Positions 1 through 9,014 of a DNA stretch of 64,000 nt are shown one piece after another. Numbering within the stretch: the stretch's first letter is position 1; every line of letters begins with the position of its first letter. The position numbers were made by a program, and so were the translations under genes. This stretch comes from Nostoc linckia NIES-25 (GTDB lineage Bacteria > Cyanobacteriota > Cyanobacteriia > Cyanobacteriales > Nostocaceae): the NCBI RefSeq assembly GCF_002368035.1, contig NZ_AP018222.1:930001-994000 (forward strand), read 5' to 3'. The notes below the pieces were generated by a model. That model saw nothing but the letters and a program-made list of their open reading frames with translations, did not search any database and was not told the origin of the DNA.

Positions 1-307
1 ACACCAACCCAGCACCCAAATAAGCATCAGCTTGCCAATTCAAAGGTACATCATAAGAAACCGTCGGTACGATTGCCGTACCATTACCAATTAAAACTTG
101 GGCACGCAGAGAAATTGGCGCTTCCAAAAGTTTGTAACGCCCAGCTATCACCCCCCCAATTTGCACGCCATCAGTAATACCAATAGTCGGGCCGATACCA
201 ATATAACTGCCATAGGCTACTTGAGCCTGCGCTGGTTTAGCACTCATAGCTAAACTCAAGGCCAAGCCAGCCCCCAAAACAGAAAGCGAATATGGAACAA
301 ATTTCAT
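1..307 (-). CDS. Outer-membrane beta-barrel-like protein, N-terminal part only
   Basis: The gene starts with ATG at 307 and runs off the left edge, leaving about 102 residues. The first 26 or so residues form a signal peptide (MKFVPYSLSVLGAGLALSLA, then an AQAQ-type cleavage region). The mature part alternates small and hydrophobic residues (GSYIGIGPTIGITDG, GRYKLLEAPISLRAQVLIG), as in short amphipathic beta strands, which suggests a small outer-membrane barrel. This is inferred from pattern only; no family is assigned and the C-terminus is outside the window. Confidence 0.6.
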   Translation of the reverse strand, partial: MKFVPYSLSVLGAGLALSLAMSAKPAQAQVAYGSYIGIGPTIGITDGVQIGGVIAGRYKLLEAPISLRAQVLIGNGTAIVPTVSYDVPLNWQADAYLGAGLV

Positions 308-388
308 AGCCCAATTCCTCACACCAATGTGTCATTTGTTATTTGTCATTGGGCATGGTGTATTGGGCATTGGCTTAGGAAAACTTTT

Positions 389-423
389 CCCCAGTCCCTA
401 GTCCCCAGTCCCCAGTCCCCAGT
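389..423. repeat. 7-bp STRR array (CCCCAGT)
   Basis: Five consecutive 7-bp units of CCCCAGT type (one reads CCCTAGT) lie just beyond the stop of the pentapeptide-repeat gene. They follow a degenerate stretch of GGCATTGGGCATTG-like repeats from about 338. This is the classic cyanobacterial short tandemly repeated repeat. Confidence 0.9.
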
Positions 424-435
424 CCCTATTCCATT

Positions 436-2589
436 TTACGGGCAACGAGGATGAATGCCACCTTGTGTACAAATATACGCTAGCTGCTTGGGATCTAAAT
501 TTTTGGCTTGAGAAAAATCAACACCTTGGACTACGGCGGATACCGATCCTAAATCTGGGGTTTGGACAAATTGATCGGCTGGATCTTGTTTGCTAGGAGC
601 GAGAATTGTTCCTTGGAAATTTGCTCCTGCTACATTCGCCCCCCGCAAATCTGCAAGACTGAGGTCAGCATTTTGCAAGTTAGCGTTTTCCATCTGAGCA
701 GAACGCAAAACAGCGCCAGTTAGACGAGTGGCGCTCAGGTTCGCATTGCTGAGATTAGCCCGATCCAAATACGCGCCTGATAAATCTGCTCCTTCCCAAT
801 CGGTGTTAGTTAAATTGGCAAAGGATAATTGTGTCCCTATGGCACTGACGCGACCTAAACGCGCAGCATACAAATTCGCTTCGTTCAACTTAGCGTCACC
901 TAAATCTGCTCCAGTTAAGCTGGCTTGTTCCAAGACTGCATTTCGCAGATCGGCTCCTACTAATTGAGTACTATTGAGCTTAGCCTCATATAAACGGGCG
1001 TTGGATAAATTGGCTCTGTTGAGGGTGGCGCGGCTCAAATCGGTACGGTTCATCATCACCCGGCTGAGGTTGGCATCAGTAAGATTAGCTTGCTGCAACT
1101 GAGCTTGGCTTAAATCAGCCATCACATCGTCGAAGGTATCCCAGCGTCCATCTTCACCTATACCCCGAAAGCGGGCGCCCTTAAGATTGGCTTGGTTCAA
1201 ATTTGCAGATTTTAATTTAACTCCTGACAAATCAATACCATCTAGTACCAAGTTGAATAAAGAACTGCTTGGAGTACCGCTTTGACCTAATTGGATGCGG
1301 CTCAGGTCAACACCCTCGATTTTTCCACTGTAAACAGACAGAATTTTATTGATTGTCCGTTGATTTCTTTGTAGTCGTCCTTGGCGAAGTTCTCGTTCTG
1401 GGGTTGCACTGCTGCTCACAGACTCTAGTTCGCTCACCAGAAACTGATTCTTATTTTTTAATTCGGGGATGGCTTTGGGGCCAACACTTGTCAAAGCTTG
1501 TTGAATCGTATCCACAAGGCTAGGATTGGTTTCCTTCACCAAGAGATCCGCAAGAAATTGAATCGATTGTGGGTCTTTGACGCCACCCAATGCCAAAATT
1601 GCACTTTGACGTTGTTCATTGGTAGCCCCAGAGTCGGGACTTAATTGTTTGACAAGTCCCAAGAACTGTTGCCCGTTGATTTGCTTGGTTGCTCGCTGGG
1701 ATTGTTGAACTTGGATATAAACTTGAGTTCCGATTAAAGTTGCCAACACAGCAGTCATGCTCGTTAGCCCTACGCCAAACAAAGTCAGATTGGGATTTTG
1801 CTGTATCCGCCGCCATAGACGAGGTGTCTTAGTTGGTGCGCCGGCTAATTCTTCATTTCCCTCCTGCCATTCCTCTGCTGGTTGGTCGCTATCGCCAACA
1901 GACTGAGCTTGTCTGTTAGCTAAGATTGAAGAAGGGCGAGTAGCATCTATACTGTAAGTACCTGCGAGTCGGTCGTGCAGAGCGCGACGCCCTCCCTGGC
2001 GGGACGGTAAAGCTATTGCTTCACCCAGCACCATCAACACAGCCAAAAAAGTGAATAATCCTAAATTCGGAAAAGCAAAGCTATAACGCCACAATAGATA
2101 AGCGATAGAAACGGGTACAGTCCAACGACCAACTCCTTCTCGAATCACAACTGCTCCCAAACCAGGGGGCGCTCCTTGCTGGTTGACAACCCGTATTCCT
2201 AACCAGCGTTTGGGAATTGTGCTACCAGTCTTAGCCAGTAAATACAATTGCCACCAAGAAAGGGTTACAGGCGCTAATAGGGCTATTGTCCACAAAAAAT
2301 TAGTCGGCCAGGCTACGTTACGGATACCATAGCTAACAGGCAGAGCCAATGGTCTGGCGATCGCTCTTTCCGTTGTTACCAACACAGGATTGAGCGGCAC
2401 TCGATTCAAATCGCTTCTCGAATCGACATAGACACCAATGCCAAAGGGAATCAATCCACTAGTAACCACTAGTGTGATTTCAGCTGCCCAAGCAGCAAAA
2501 CGCCTGCTGGCTAGCATTAGCGAATTGGCTCTTTCCGGTTCTTGTGACTGACCAGATTTATTACTTCTCCTCACAGTTGGTGTCGTCAT
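436..2589 (-). CDS. RDD-domain / HEAT / pentapeptide-repeat membrane protein
   Basis: A 717-residue protein of three parts. Residues about 27-215 form an RDD-type multi-helix membrane domain with a typical ending (RRALHDRLAGT). A further transmembrane helix lies at about 268-293 and a short HEAT-like stretch at about 315-375 (SAILALGGVKDPQSIQFLADLL). From about 430 to 700 there are pentapeptide repeats of A(D/N)Lxx type (ANLNQANLKGA, ADLSGAYLDRANLSNANL), which fold as a right-handed beta helix. The helix is predicted to sit on one side of the membrane, anchored by the RDD part. The 115-residue membrane protein gene lies 55 bp upstream on the same strand, so they are probably co-transcribed. 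Function unknown; scaffold or membrane-partner roles are inference. Confidence 0.85.
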   Translation of the reverse strand: MTTPTVRRSNKSGQSQEPERANSLMLASRRFAAWAAEITLVVTSGLIPFGIGVYVDSRSDLNRVPLNPVLVTTERAIARPLALPVSYGIRNVAWPTNFLWTIALLAPVTLSWWQLYLLAKTGSTIPKRWLGIRVVNQQGAPPGLGAVVIREGVGRWTVPVSIAYLLWRYSFAFPNLGLFTFLAVLMVLGEAIALPSRQGGRRALHDRLAGTYSIDATRPSSILANRQAQSVGDSDQPAEEWQEGNEELAGAPTKTPRLWRRIQQNPNLTLFGVGLTSMTAVLATLIGTQVYIQVQQSQRATKQINGQQFLGLVKQLSPDSGATNEQRQSAILALGGVKDPQSIQFLADLLVKETNPSLVDTIQQALTSVGPKAIPELKNKNQFLVSELESVSSSATPERELRQGRLQRNQRTINKILSVYSGKIEGVDLSRIQLGQSGTPSSSLFNLVLDGIDLSGVKLKSANLNQANLKGARFRGIGEDGRWDTFDDVMADLSQAQLQQANLTDANLSRVMMNRTDLSRATLNRANLSNARLYEAKLNSTQLVGADLRNAVLEQASLTGADLGDAKLNEANLYAARLGRVSAIGTQLSFANLTNTDWEGADLSGAYLDRANLSNANLSATRLTGAVLRSAQMENANLQNADLSLADLRGANVAGANFQGTILAPSKQDPADQFVQTPDLGSVSAVVQGVDFSQAKNLDPKQLAYICTQGGIHPRCP

Positions 2590-2644
2590 TGCATAATTCC
2601 CTTTGACATTATTTCTAGGCCTTGATTGGCAAAATTAAAATAGA

Positions 2645-2992
2645 CTATTGCTTACGTTGAAAGCTACTAGACACAAAAAATTTGTATCCAACATACACTA
2701 ACACTGCTAAAAGTGCCAGACTGATTACAGATGCAACCAGTTTAAACACAGCTTGGACTATCGCCAAGCCCAACAGCACTGCTACACCCGAAAATACCAG
2801 CTTTTTTGTAGCTGATAAATTACCAAACCAGATGCGAAATCGCTCCAGTTGCAAATTGAAGTTAGCAAAGCTAAACTCAAATGTCTGTTTTTGTTCTTCT
2901 GGTGATTGAGGAACCATCTGTGGTGAAGAATTAATTTCTGCCTCTAGCTTATCGAGGCGACGCTGCAAGTCTTCTTCTCTTTGAGGATTCAT
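2645..2992 (-). CDS. Small membrane protein with N-terminal coiled coil
   Basis: A 115-residue protein. Residues 1-30 are charged with heptad character (REEDLQRRLDKLEAEIN). Two hydrophobic segments follow at about 62-82 and 84-105 (LVFSGVAVLLGLAIV, ISLALLAVLVYVGYKFFV). It starts at ATG 2992 and ends 55 bp before the pentapeptide-repeat gene on the same strand, so the two probably form an operon. No catalytic motif is visible. It resembles small conserved cyanobacterial membrane proteins of unknown role. Confidence 0.75.
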   Translation of the reverse strand: MNPQREEDLQRRLDKLEAEINSSPQMVPQSPEEQKQTFEFSFANFNLQLERFRIWFGNLSATKKLVFSGVAVLLGLAIVQAVFKLVASVISLALLAVLVYVGYKFFVSSSFQRKQ

Positions 2993-3434
2993 CTATTTTT
3001 TCTACCTCAGCTAGGACACTTATTCAACAACATACCAACCAAATTCTATTTTGATGGTTGTGTTAGTGATTTTAGCTAATGTCTGTGCGTGGAAGACCTT
3101 TATCAGCAGGGAGAAATTATGTTTTTTTGTTGTTATTTTTCAGGCTGCTTGCTGTACTTAGTACTATTACTGATAACAAATGTAAAATATAGTATCAATA
3201 CAAATTTGAGTCAATGATGAAGTGCTAAGTTTTCCACTTAATAGTGACTGATTAGATCGATTCATTAACGATATATTTATAGCCCAGACTTTTCTCAATT
3301 CTATAATCAATCCTCAATTTATAAGTATTAAAAGATACGGCAGCCTTGGGAACAAATTAGGAATTGCTGTCGTCTATTGTGTTCAGAGTATATATAACTA
3401 TATTGCTCTAGAAAAATCTGGAGCATTGATAAAA
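2993..3434. other. AT-rich intergenic region between divergent genes
   Basis: About 440 bp with no convincing ORF. It separates the leftward 115-residue membrane protein gene from the rightward secreted protein gene, so it should hold both promoters. I could not assign a specific promoter box. No strong hairpin or tandem repeat was seen. Confidence 0.5.
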
Positions 3435-3866
3435 ATGAAGACTTTTAGTCTATTAACAATTGTTCCTACAACTTTAGCGATCGGTTTGGTTTTCACTGAG
3501 GCTAATTTAGCACAGACACCAAATATTGAAATTAATCGGAATCTGCAACCAGATCCGCTAATTTTGAACGGAAAGTCTGGGGGATCTGTCAAAAGTAGCT
3601 GTGGCAATATCACCACTGCACCCAATCAAATTATTCAAGTTAAGGAGTCACTGCCTTACCTACGATTAACAGTAGAGAGCCAAGGGAAGCCAACACTGTT
3701 GATTGACGGGCCTGGAGGAAAGTTTTGCGTACAACCAGATAGTTACTCTGGAGGTAAGCCAGAGCTTTCTGGTTACTGGCAGCCAGGAAAATATTCGCTC
3801 CATGTAGGCGAACTCTCTGGGCAACAGTATAACTACATCCTATCAATTTCGCAACAAAAGAAATAA
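3435..3866 (+). CDS. Small secreted protein of unknown function
   Basis: A 143-residue protein from the ATG at 3435. A GGAG ribosome-binding sequence at 3420-3423 supports this start over the TTG at 3426. Residues 1-24 are a signal peptide (MKTFSLLTIVPTTLAIGLVF). The mature part is rich in Gly, Pro and Ser and contains two cysteines (SSCGNI, KFCVQP) that could pair. The Gly/Tyr-rich end (GYWQPGKYSLHVGEL) resembles a small beta-sandwich. No recognised family. STRR sequence begins right after the stop. Confidence 0.7.
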   Translation: MKTFSLLTIVPTTLAIGLVFTEANLAQTPNIEINRNLQPDPLILNGKSGGSVKSSCGNITTAPNQIIQVKESLPYLRLTVESQGKPTLLIDGPGGKFCVQPDSYSGGKPELSGYWQPGKYSLHVGELSGQQYNYILSISQQKK

Positions 3867-3958
3867 TGCTTGTCACTAGTCATTTGTCCTTCGTCAGTTG
3901 GCATTTATCCTTTTTCTAAAACTAATGACCTGTTTGACCAATAACTAATGACTAATGA

Positions 3959-4330
3959 CTAATCTTCCAATGATTGAGTTGGTACTTCAACTGCTTTGAC
4001 ATCAATAGTGCCTGCTGGTGTGAAGCGCTGAAAATGACTATTTTGTACTAACAACGACTCACCACAGTTAGGACACTGCACCTGGCTGTTATTTAAACCT
4101 GTAAATTCATATTTACAAACGGGACACTGGTCAGCAACCAAGTTACGTTGCAACCACCAACGAAAACCAAAGAAAGCCACAAGGGGCGCCAAAAACAGCA
4201 ACCCAAAAATAATTAGCAACGAATTAACCAACCAACCTAAGCCCAGTGATGCTAGCAACCAAGTAACTGCTAGCAGAGTGAGCCAGGGTCGGAGATTTAA
4301 AAGATTTAATTGAAATGACTTAAAGCTCAT
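3959..4330 (-). CDS. Small membrane protein with C-terminal zinc ribbon
   Basis: A 123-residue protein. Two hydrophobic segments at about 14-35 and 35-55 (WLTLLAVTWLLASLGLGWLV, SLLIIFGLLFLAPLVAFFGF) are followed by a basic patch and then a zinc-ribbon motif with two CxxC knuckles (DQCPVCKYEF, VQCPNCGESL) at about 68-95. The ribbon is expected to face the cytoplasm and bind one zinc ion. It lies between two STRR patches, and its stop falls inside a 7-bp TAATGAC-type array. Function unknown; the family looks cyanobacterial. Confidence 0.75.
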   Translation of the reverse strand: MSFKSFQLNLLNLRPWLTLLAVTWLLASLGLGWLVNSLLIIFGLLFLAPLVAFFGFRWWLQRNLVADQCPVCKYEFTGLNNSQVQCPNCGESLLVQNSHFQRFTPAGTIDVKAVEVPTQSLED

Positions 4331-4391
4331 TTTTTAAGTTTCGTCCTGCTCTCCCTCTAGGATAGCGATTTTGGCCATCAGTCATTAGTGA

Positions 4392-5597
4392 TTATTCATT
4401 AGTGATTAGTGATTTGTCACTGGGGCTTAGAGCTGAGGATAGAAGCAGATGTTGTAATTTATGTTGGAACGCATCCAAACCAAACAGAGCGATCGCTTGT
4501 TCTCGTAGCCACTGGCCATCACACCGTTGGTCATTACCTTGCAGCATTGCTATACAAGCTGCGGCTACAGCGTCAGGATTGCGGTGTGGTACTCGCCATC
4601 CTAGTTTACCATCCTGTAAGGGGTCAGCTGACCCATCGTCGTCACCGGATAATACAGGTACTTGACAAGCCATTGCCTCTAAATAAACGATGCCGAAGCC
4701 TTCTTGGGAAGGCATAATGTAGGCATCAGCAAGGCGATAATGTTCCATTAATTCTTCTGTGGTGACGAAACCAGCAAACACAACGCGATCGCTCACACCT
4801 AAGTCTTTGGCAAGTTGAGTCAATCGCGGTTGGTCATCACCACGACCAATTACTAAATATTTGACTTCTGGGAAAACCTTGGCGATTTGTGGTAGAGCGC
4901 GAATCGTGACATCCACACCTTTGTAAATATCCCCTGACCATAACCGCGCCACTGTCATTAAGACCTTAGCACCAGTTAAGCCATACTTTTCAACTAATTC
5001 TGGCTGTTTGTCACCAGGGGTGAATTTATCACCATCAATTGCACAAGGCATCATCTGGATGGTTTTGGGGTCTAGACCATTGGCAATACAAGCGCGATCG
5101 CGGCTGTAGCGACTAATTGTCCAAATTCCGGCTGCTGATGTTAAGGCGCGGCGTTCTTGATTTTTCAGCGGTTCCCAGACTTCTTTACCGTAAGTTAGTA
5201 CGGTGTAAGGAATCCCCAAGGGTTGGCAGAGGGTTTGGATTAATACTGCTAAGTTAATGTGACCGCAGAAAACGTGTTCGGGACGGTTTTGCAATAAACA
5301 CTTTAGTAAAGCCGCTGCCATTTTTACTCTTCCCAGCTGGGGAGAGGTATTTTTAAAGTAATGAAATTTTAAATTTTCGTCTTCAAAAGAATGTAAGCAA
5401 TTACCACTATCTCGCAGCAAAAAGACTTCCGCCTTATAGCCTTGATTTAATTTCAGATAAGCTCGAAAAATATCTTTTATATATGATTGAATACCGCCTT
5501 CGCGAGCAAAAATTTCTAAGAACACGAAGACGTGGTTAGTTTTTTTGTTAACTTTATTACCTAATTTTAGGTTTTCTGTCACTGTATTAATGAGCAT
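4392..5597 (-). CDS. Glycosyltransferase family 4
   Basis: A 401-residue GT-B fold enzyme that transfers a sugar from a nucleotide donor, probably for exopolysaccharide or lipopolysaccharide. The N-terminal acceptor domain carries a GGIQSYIKD glycine motif at about 33-42. The C-terminal donor domain has VARLWSGDIYKGVD, the EX7E signature (QEGFGIVYLEAMA) and a DGKLGW region. It starts 10 bp after the GDP-mannose dehydratase stop, so both are probably one operon, and a GDP-linked donor (mannose, rhamnose or fucose) is plausible. The last residues (SDKSLITNE) are encoded by STRR sequence, so the C-terminus was shaped by repeat DNA. Confidence 0.9.
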   Translation of the reverse strand: MLINTVTENLKLGNKVNKKTNHVFVFLEIFAREGGIQSYIKDIFRAYLKLNQGYKAEVFLLRDSGNCLHSFEDENLKFHYFKNTSPQLGRVKMAAALLKCLLQNRPEHVFCGHINLAVLIQTLCQPLGIPYTVLTYGKEVWEPLKNQERRALTSAAGIWTISRYSRDRACIANGLDPKTIQMMPCAIDGDKFTPGDKQPELVEKYGLTGAKVLMTVARLWSGDIYKGVDVTIRALPQIAKVFPEVKYLVIGRGDDQPRLTQLAKDLGVSDRVVFAGFVTTEELMEHYRLADAYIMPSQEGFGIVYLEAMACQVPVLSGDDDGSADPLQDGKLGWRVPHRNPDAVAAACIAMLQGNDQRCDGQWLREQAIALFGLDAFQHKLQHLLLSSALSPSDKSLITNE

Positions 5598-5607
5598 GTT
5601 TGGTTAT

Positions 5608-6597
5608 TTACACTCTTGGCAAGGGGGCGATGGCGCCGCTTTCTAATCGTTCTAAATCTGTTTTTACCATTGTTTCTAAAAGTTTTTCAAAGCTTAGTTG
5701 AGGTTCCCAGCCAAGGTTTCTTTTCGCTTTACTAGGGTTGGCAACTAGTTGAAAATGCTCATCTTGTCGCAATAAATTAGTATTTATAATTACATGATTT
5801 TTCCAATCCAATCCCACAGACTCAAAGGCTGTAGCCACTAAGTCTCTGACGCTGTGTAGCTTACCTGTGCCAATAACGTATTCTTCGGGTTCATCTACTT
5901 GCAACATACGCCACATTGCTTCTACATAATCACCTGCAAACCCCCAATCGCGTTTGGCATCTAGGTTACCCATTTCTAAGGTGTCAGTTAAACCCAATTT
6001 AATCGATGCAACTGCTAAAGAAACTTTGCGCGTAACAAACTGAGGTGCGCGTAAAGGAGATTCATGATTGTATAAAATTCCGCTACAGGCAAAGAGTCCA
6101 TAGCGCTGTCTGTGATGCACCATTGTCCAATGGGCGTGCATCTTGGCCGCAGCATAGGGATTTTTCGGACGGAAAGGAGTTTCCTCATCTTGAGGCGAAG
6201 AGAAAACATCGCCAAACATTTCTGAACTGCTGGCTTGATAAAATCTGGTAGACAAACCAACGTGTCGCACTGCTTCTAAGAGCCTGGTGGCTGTACCAGT
6301 TATCAGATCTAGAGTCCCCAAAGGGTCGTTCCACGAATCTGGTACAAAACTCGGAGCTGCCAAATTATAAATTTCTTGAGGACGCAGTTGTTCAACAGCC
6401 GTCAACAGTGCCGTACTATCCCTCAAATCAACTGTAAAAATTTCTACTTGAGTTGCTAGCGTTCCTAATTTTGTCAAATTAGGCTGTCGATGCGGGGGTA
6501 CTAATCCTACAACTCGGTAACCCTGGCTAAGGAGCAAATGGCTGAGATAGTAGCCATCTTGACCAGTAATTCCTGTAATTAGGGCTGTCTTAGTCAT
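5608..6597 (-). CDS. gmd: GDP-mannose 4,6-dehydratase
   Basis: A 329-residue short-chain dehydrogenase-type enzyme that converts GDP-mannose to GDP-4-keto-6-deoxymannose, the precursor of GDP-fucose, GDP-rhamnose and similar sugars. The NAD(P)-binding motif is TGITGQDG at residues 8-15. The active-site SSSEMFG and the YAAAK Tyr/Lys pair are present, as is the RDWGFAGDYVEAMW segment characteristic of this family. Length is normal. It is first in a two-gene operon with the glycosyltransferase 10 bp downstream. No epimerase/reductase for the keto product is seen next to it. Confidence 0.92.
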   Translation of the reverse strand: MTKTALITGITGQDGYYLSHLLLSQGYRVVGLVPPHRQPNLTKLGTLATQVEIFTVDLRDSTALLTAVEQLRPQEIYNLAAPSFVPDSWNDPLGTLDLITGTATRLLEAVRHVGLSTRFYQASSSEMFGDVFSSPQDEETPFRPKNPYAAAKMHAHWTMVHHRQRYGLFACSGILYNHESPLRAPQFVTRKVSLAVASIKLGLTDTLEMGNLDAKRDWGFAGDYVEAMWRMLQVDEPEEYVIGTGKLHSVRDLVATAFESVGLDWKNHVIINTNLLRQDEHFQLVANPSKAKRNLGWEPQLSFEKLLETMVKTDLERLESGAIAPLPRV

Positions 6598-7128
6598 ATT
6601 TTGTCCCCTATGTATTCTATCTCTCTATTAAGCACTACATGGCACTTGTTGGAGAACAAAAGTAAGACTCTCAACACTGCTGACAAATCTTAGCAAGGGA
6701 GCTTCTATAACTCGAATGCTATCTTTACTGCATTCAATAATTCTTTTTATACAAGAATACTCTTTTATTTTTACCAAAAAAATATAATAGTTAAGCAATT
6801 TCACGGAAAAAACATATTAAATTAATTCACATATTCTTGAAAAAGTAGTATAATTTTGTCAATCAAATAAGCGTTTATTTAAGTAACTACTGGCTATAAT
6901 AGTACGTTTGTTCTCGAACAGATAGTTCAAGATCGGGTAAAACTCTTCTTGGCATTACCGCTGGTAGACGTTTATAAAAATAAAAAGGTAAAAAACGGCA
7001 CGTTCGGTCTTAACTTTTCCAGAAGTATGGCTCTAACGGACTAAGGACAGAAAATTATTACGTACTTTCCACAAAATCTCAAATTCGCATTAAAAGGATT
7101 TTTGCCTTAGCTTATCGTTAAGAATGCT
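6598..7128. other. AT-rich intergenic region upstream of gmd
   Basis: About 530 bp with no convincing ORF, very AT-rich between 6720 and 6900. It should hold the leftward gmd promoter. The far end abuts the 3' end of the anti-sigma-type ATPase gene. No repeat element was recognised. Confidence 0.4.
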
Positions 7129-7578
7129 TCACTTTGACTTTTGTACTTTTGTAGAATATTTGACAATCAGCAGACAATTTCTACCATCTGCACCACGCTC
7201 GTACACTACACGGTCGGCCAAACGCCGGAGGAGAAACCATCCATATCCGCCTATTATAAGACTACCTGGCTTTGGCTCTGGGATTGCATCTGGATTGAAA
7301 GGTTTTCCGTGATCCCAAATTCTAATCTCTAGGCGATCGACCCACAGAGAAACGTCGATGTCAATGGTTGTTTCCGGTGGTAAAGCATGATGAGCATGAC
7401 GAACAGCGTTGGTAAAGCCTTCTGCTAATGCTAAATTGAGACGTTCGAGTTGAGTTTGTGGCCAGCCAAGTTGAGACAAATGTTGAAGAAAAAATTGCTC
7501 AAACCATTCTTGCACATCGTCTAAGAGGCTGAGTTCACTCCTAACCGTCAGATGGTCTTGGTGCACTACGGTAAGCAT
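7129..7578 (-). CDS. Anti-sigma regulatory factor / SpoIIAB-RsbW-type ATPase
   Basis: A 149-residue protein from ATG 7578. The frame is open upstream to 7716, but that extension is hydrophobic, Lys/Phe-rich and unlike the family. The protein is a GHKL ATPase: N-box NLALAEGFTNAVRHA, G1-like WDHGKPFNPD and G2-like GGYGWFLLRRLAD. The DHG-P form and lack of a phosphoacceptor domain match SpoIIAB/RsbW-like serine kinases that bind sigma factors or anti-anti-sigma proteins. No sigma factor or STAS partner is adjacent, so the target is unknown. Confidence 0.85.
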   Translation of the reverse strand: MLTVVHQDHLTVRSELSLLDDVQEWFEQFFLQHLSQLGWPQTQLERLNLALAEGFTNAVRHAHHALPPETTIDIDVSLWVDRLEIRIWDHGKPFNPDAIPEPKPGSLIIGGYGWFLLRRLADRVVYERGADGRNCLLIVKYSTKVQKSK

Positions 7579-7784
7579 TAACTGTGACTTGAATGAAAGT
7601 AAACCCAAGTTGCTAGCGATTAAATTTTGCCCTTTTTGCAAAATTTTTCTCACATCTAAAAATTTAAATTGACATATTCTGCCTAAGAAAATACAAAACA
7701 TGAACAATTTTGGCATTCGAGGGTTGTAACTGGCAACTGACGTAAGAGCTAAATGAAAACTATTTATATTTGTTTACCGTGCCA

Positions 7785-7812
7785 ATTTTAGATTTTAGAT
7801 TTTAGATTTTAG
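7785..7812. repeat. 7-bp STRR array (ATTTTAG)
   Basis: Four perfect ATTTTAG units, followed by related degenerate sequence up to about 7980 (patches such as CCAAAATCTAATG and GAGATTTTGG). The whole stretch 7580-8280 between the ATPase gene and petD has no gene. Confidence 0.85.
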
Positions 7813-8197
7813 ATTAAAAATTATTTCGGTACTCCTGCAAAAAAGCAAGTTACATACCCGGCCACTAGTCGGCTGAACAAATCCTTCGATCCAAAATTTA
7901 AAATTTTCAAGCCCCTATCCAGAGTGGTTGGGGTTAATCCAAAATCTAATGATTGACTTTTAGTGATTTGAGATTTTGGAAGTTCCACCTAAGGCTTCCT
8001 TAGCTTGAAACTTCAAAGGGGAATCCTAGACAAAGGGAGAGCTACAAAAGTTCAAAAATCAAAAGAAGATTCTCATGAATGACTATATAGATCGTAATAA
8101 ATCACTTATAGGTTCTGAATTTTGGCTCTTTTATACCCAATGGTGACGCTTTTTTCCCGAAAACGTCAAATCTAAGATTCAAGCTAGATTATTAAAA

Positions 8198-8261
8198 TTG
8201 ACGCCTGTTTATTTTTTCAAAAGCACATTTGCAATATGCTCTTAAAATTCACAGGCGTCAA
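8198..8261 (-). terminator. Inverted repeat downstream of petD
   Basis: Arms TTGACGCCTGT (8198-8208) and ACAGGCGTCAA (8251-8261) pair perfectly over 11 bp around a 42-nt AT-rich loop. It lies 22 bp past the petD stop, so it is a plausible 3'-end or RNA-stabilising structure. There is no clean U-tract, so it is not a classic intrinsic terminator. Confidence 0.45.
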
Positions 8262-8282
8262 AGCACTTTGTAGTGACTAATT

Positions 8283-8765
8283 TTAGAATAGTCCCAAGGT
8301 CAAAGATTTATCCAATGGCAAGGCAGCACCAATACCTAGCCACAGGGTAACAAGGGTGCCAAATAGGAACACTGTGGTTGCAACTGGACGGCGGAAGGGG
8401 TTTTGGAACTTATTGACGTTCTCAATAAAAGGAACGAGGATTAGTCCCAAGGGTACGGAAGCCATTGCTAACACTCCTAAAAGTTTGTTAGGAAGCGATC
8501 GCAAAATTTGGAACACTGGATACAGATACCACTCTGGTAAAATTTCCAATGGTGTGGCGAAAGGATTTGCTGGTTCGCCAGTCATCGCGGGGTCTAGCAC
8601 AGCTAGAGCCACAATTGCAGCGAAGGAACCCATAATTACAATGGGAAACACGTAAAGTAGGTCATTAGGCCAAGCGGGTTCACCATAGTAGTTGTGACCC
8701 ATACCTTTAGCCAGTTTGGCTCTTAACTTGGGATCGCTGAGGTCAGGTTTTTTCTGCGTTGCCAT
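8283..8765 (-). CDS. petD: Cytochrome b6f complex subunit IV
   Basis: A 160-residue thylakoid membrane protein, the normal length. With cytochrome b6 it forms the quinol-oxidising core of the b6f complex that links photosystems II and I. The start MATQKKPDLSDPKLRAKLAK, the quinol-site PEWYLYPVFQILR and three hydrophobic helices are family hallmarks. It lies 249 bp downstream of petB on the same strand, the usual cyanobacterial petBD arrangement. Confidence 0.98.
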   Translation of the reverse strand: MATQKKPDLSDPKLRAKLAKGMGHNYYGEPAWPNDLLYVFPIVIMGSFAAIVALAVLDPAMTGEPANPFATPLEILPEWYLYPVFQILRSLPNKLLGVLAMASVPLGLILVPFIENVNKFQNPFRRPVATTVFLFGTLVTLWLGIGAALPLDKSLTLGLF

Positions 8766-9014
8766 TTTTAAATGTGTCCTGCTTAAGTTGAATTAAAGCA
8801 TTTGTGAAAGCTATCGGCTATTAGGCAACTGTAGTAAGCGGCGTTGTGTCTCGTCTGCGGTCAGCCGCTTCAAGGATGCCTAAAGCTTTCGGCTTGTGAT
8901 GCGAGTGTTTGTTTTTTGTAACTTATGTAGAATTAATTTCTTGTGTTTCATAAGTTTAAAACAAACAACTCGATCTGGAAACTGACAAATGTTGCCTTTT
9001 GCTAATCTTTGAGA

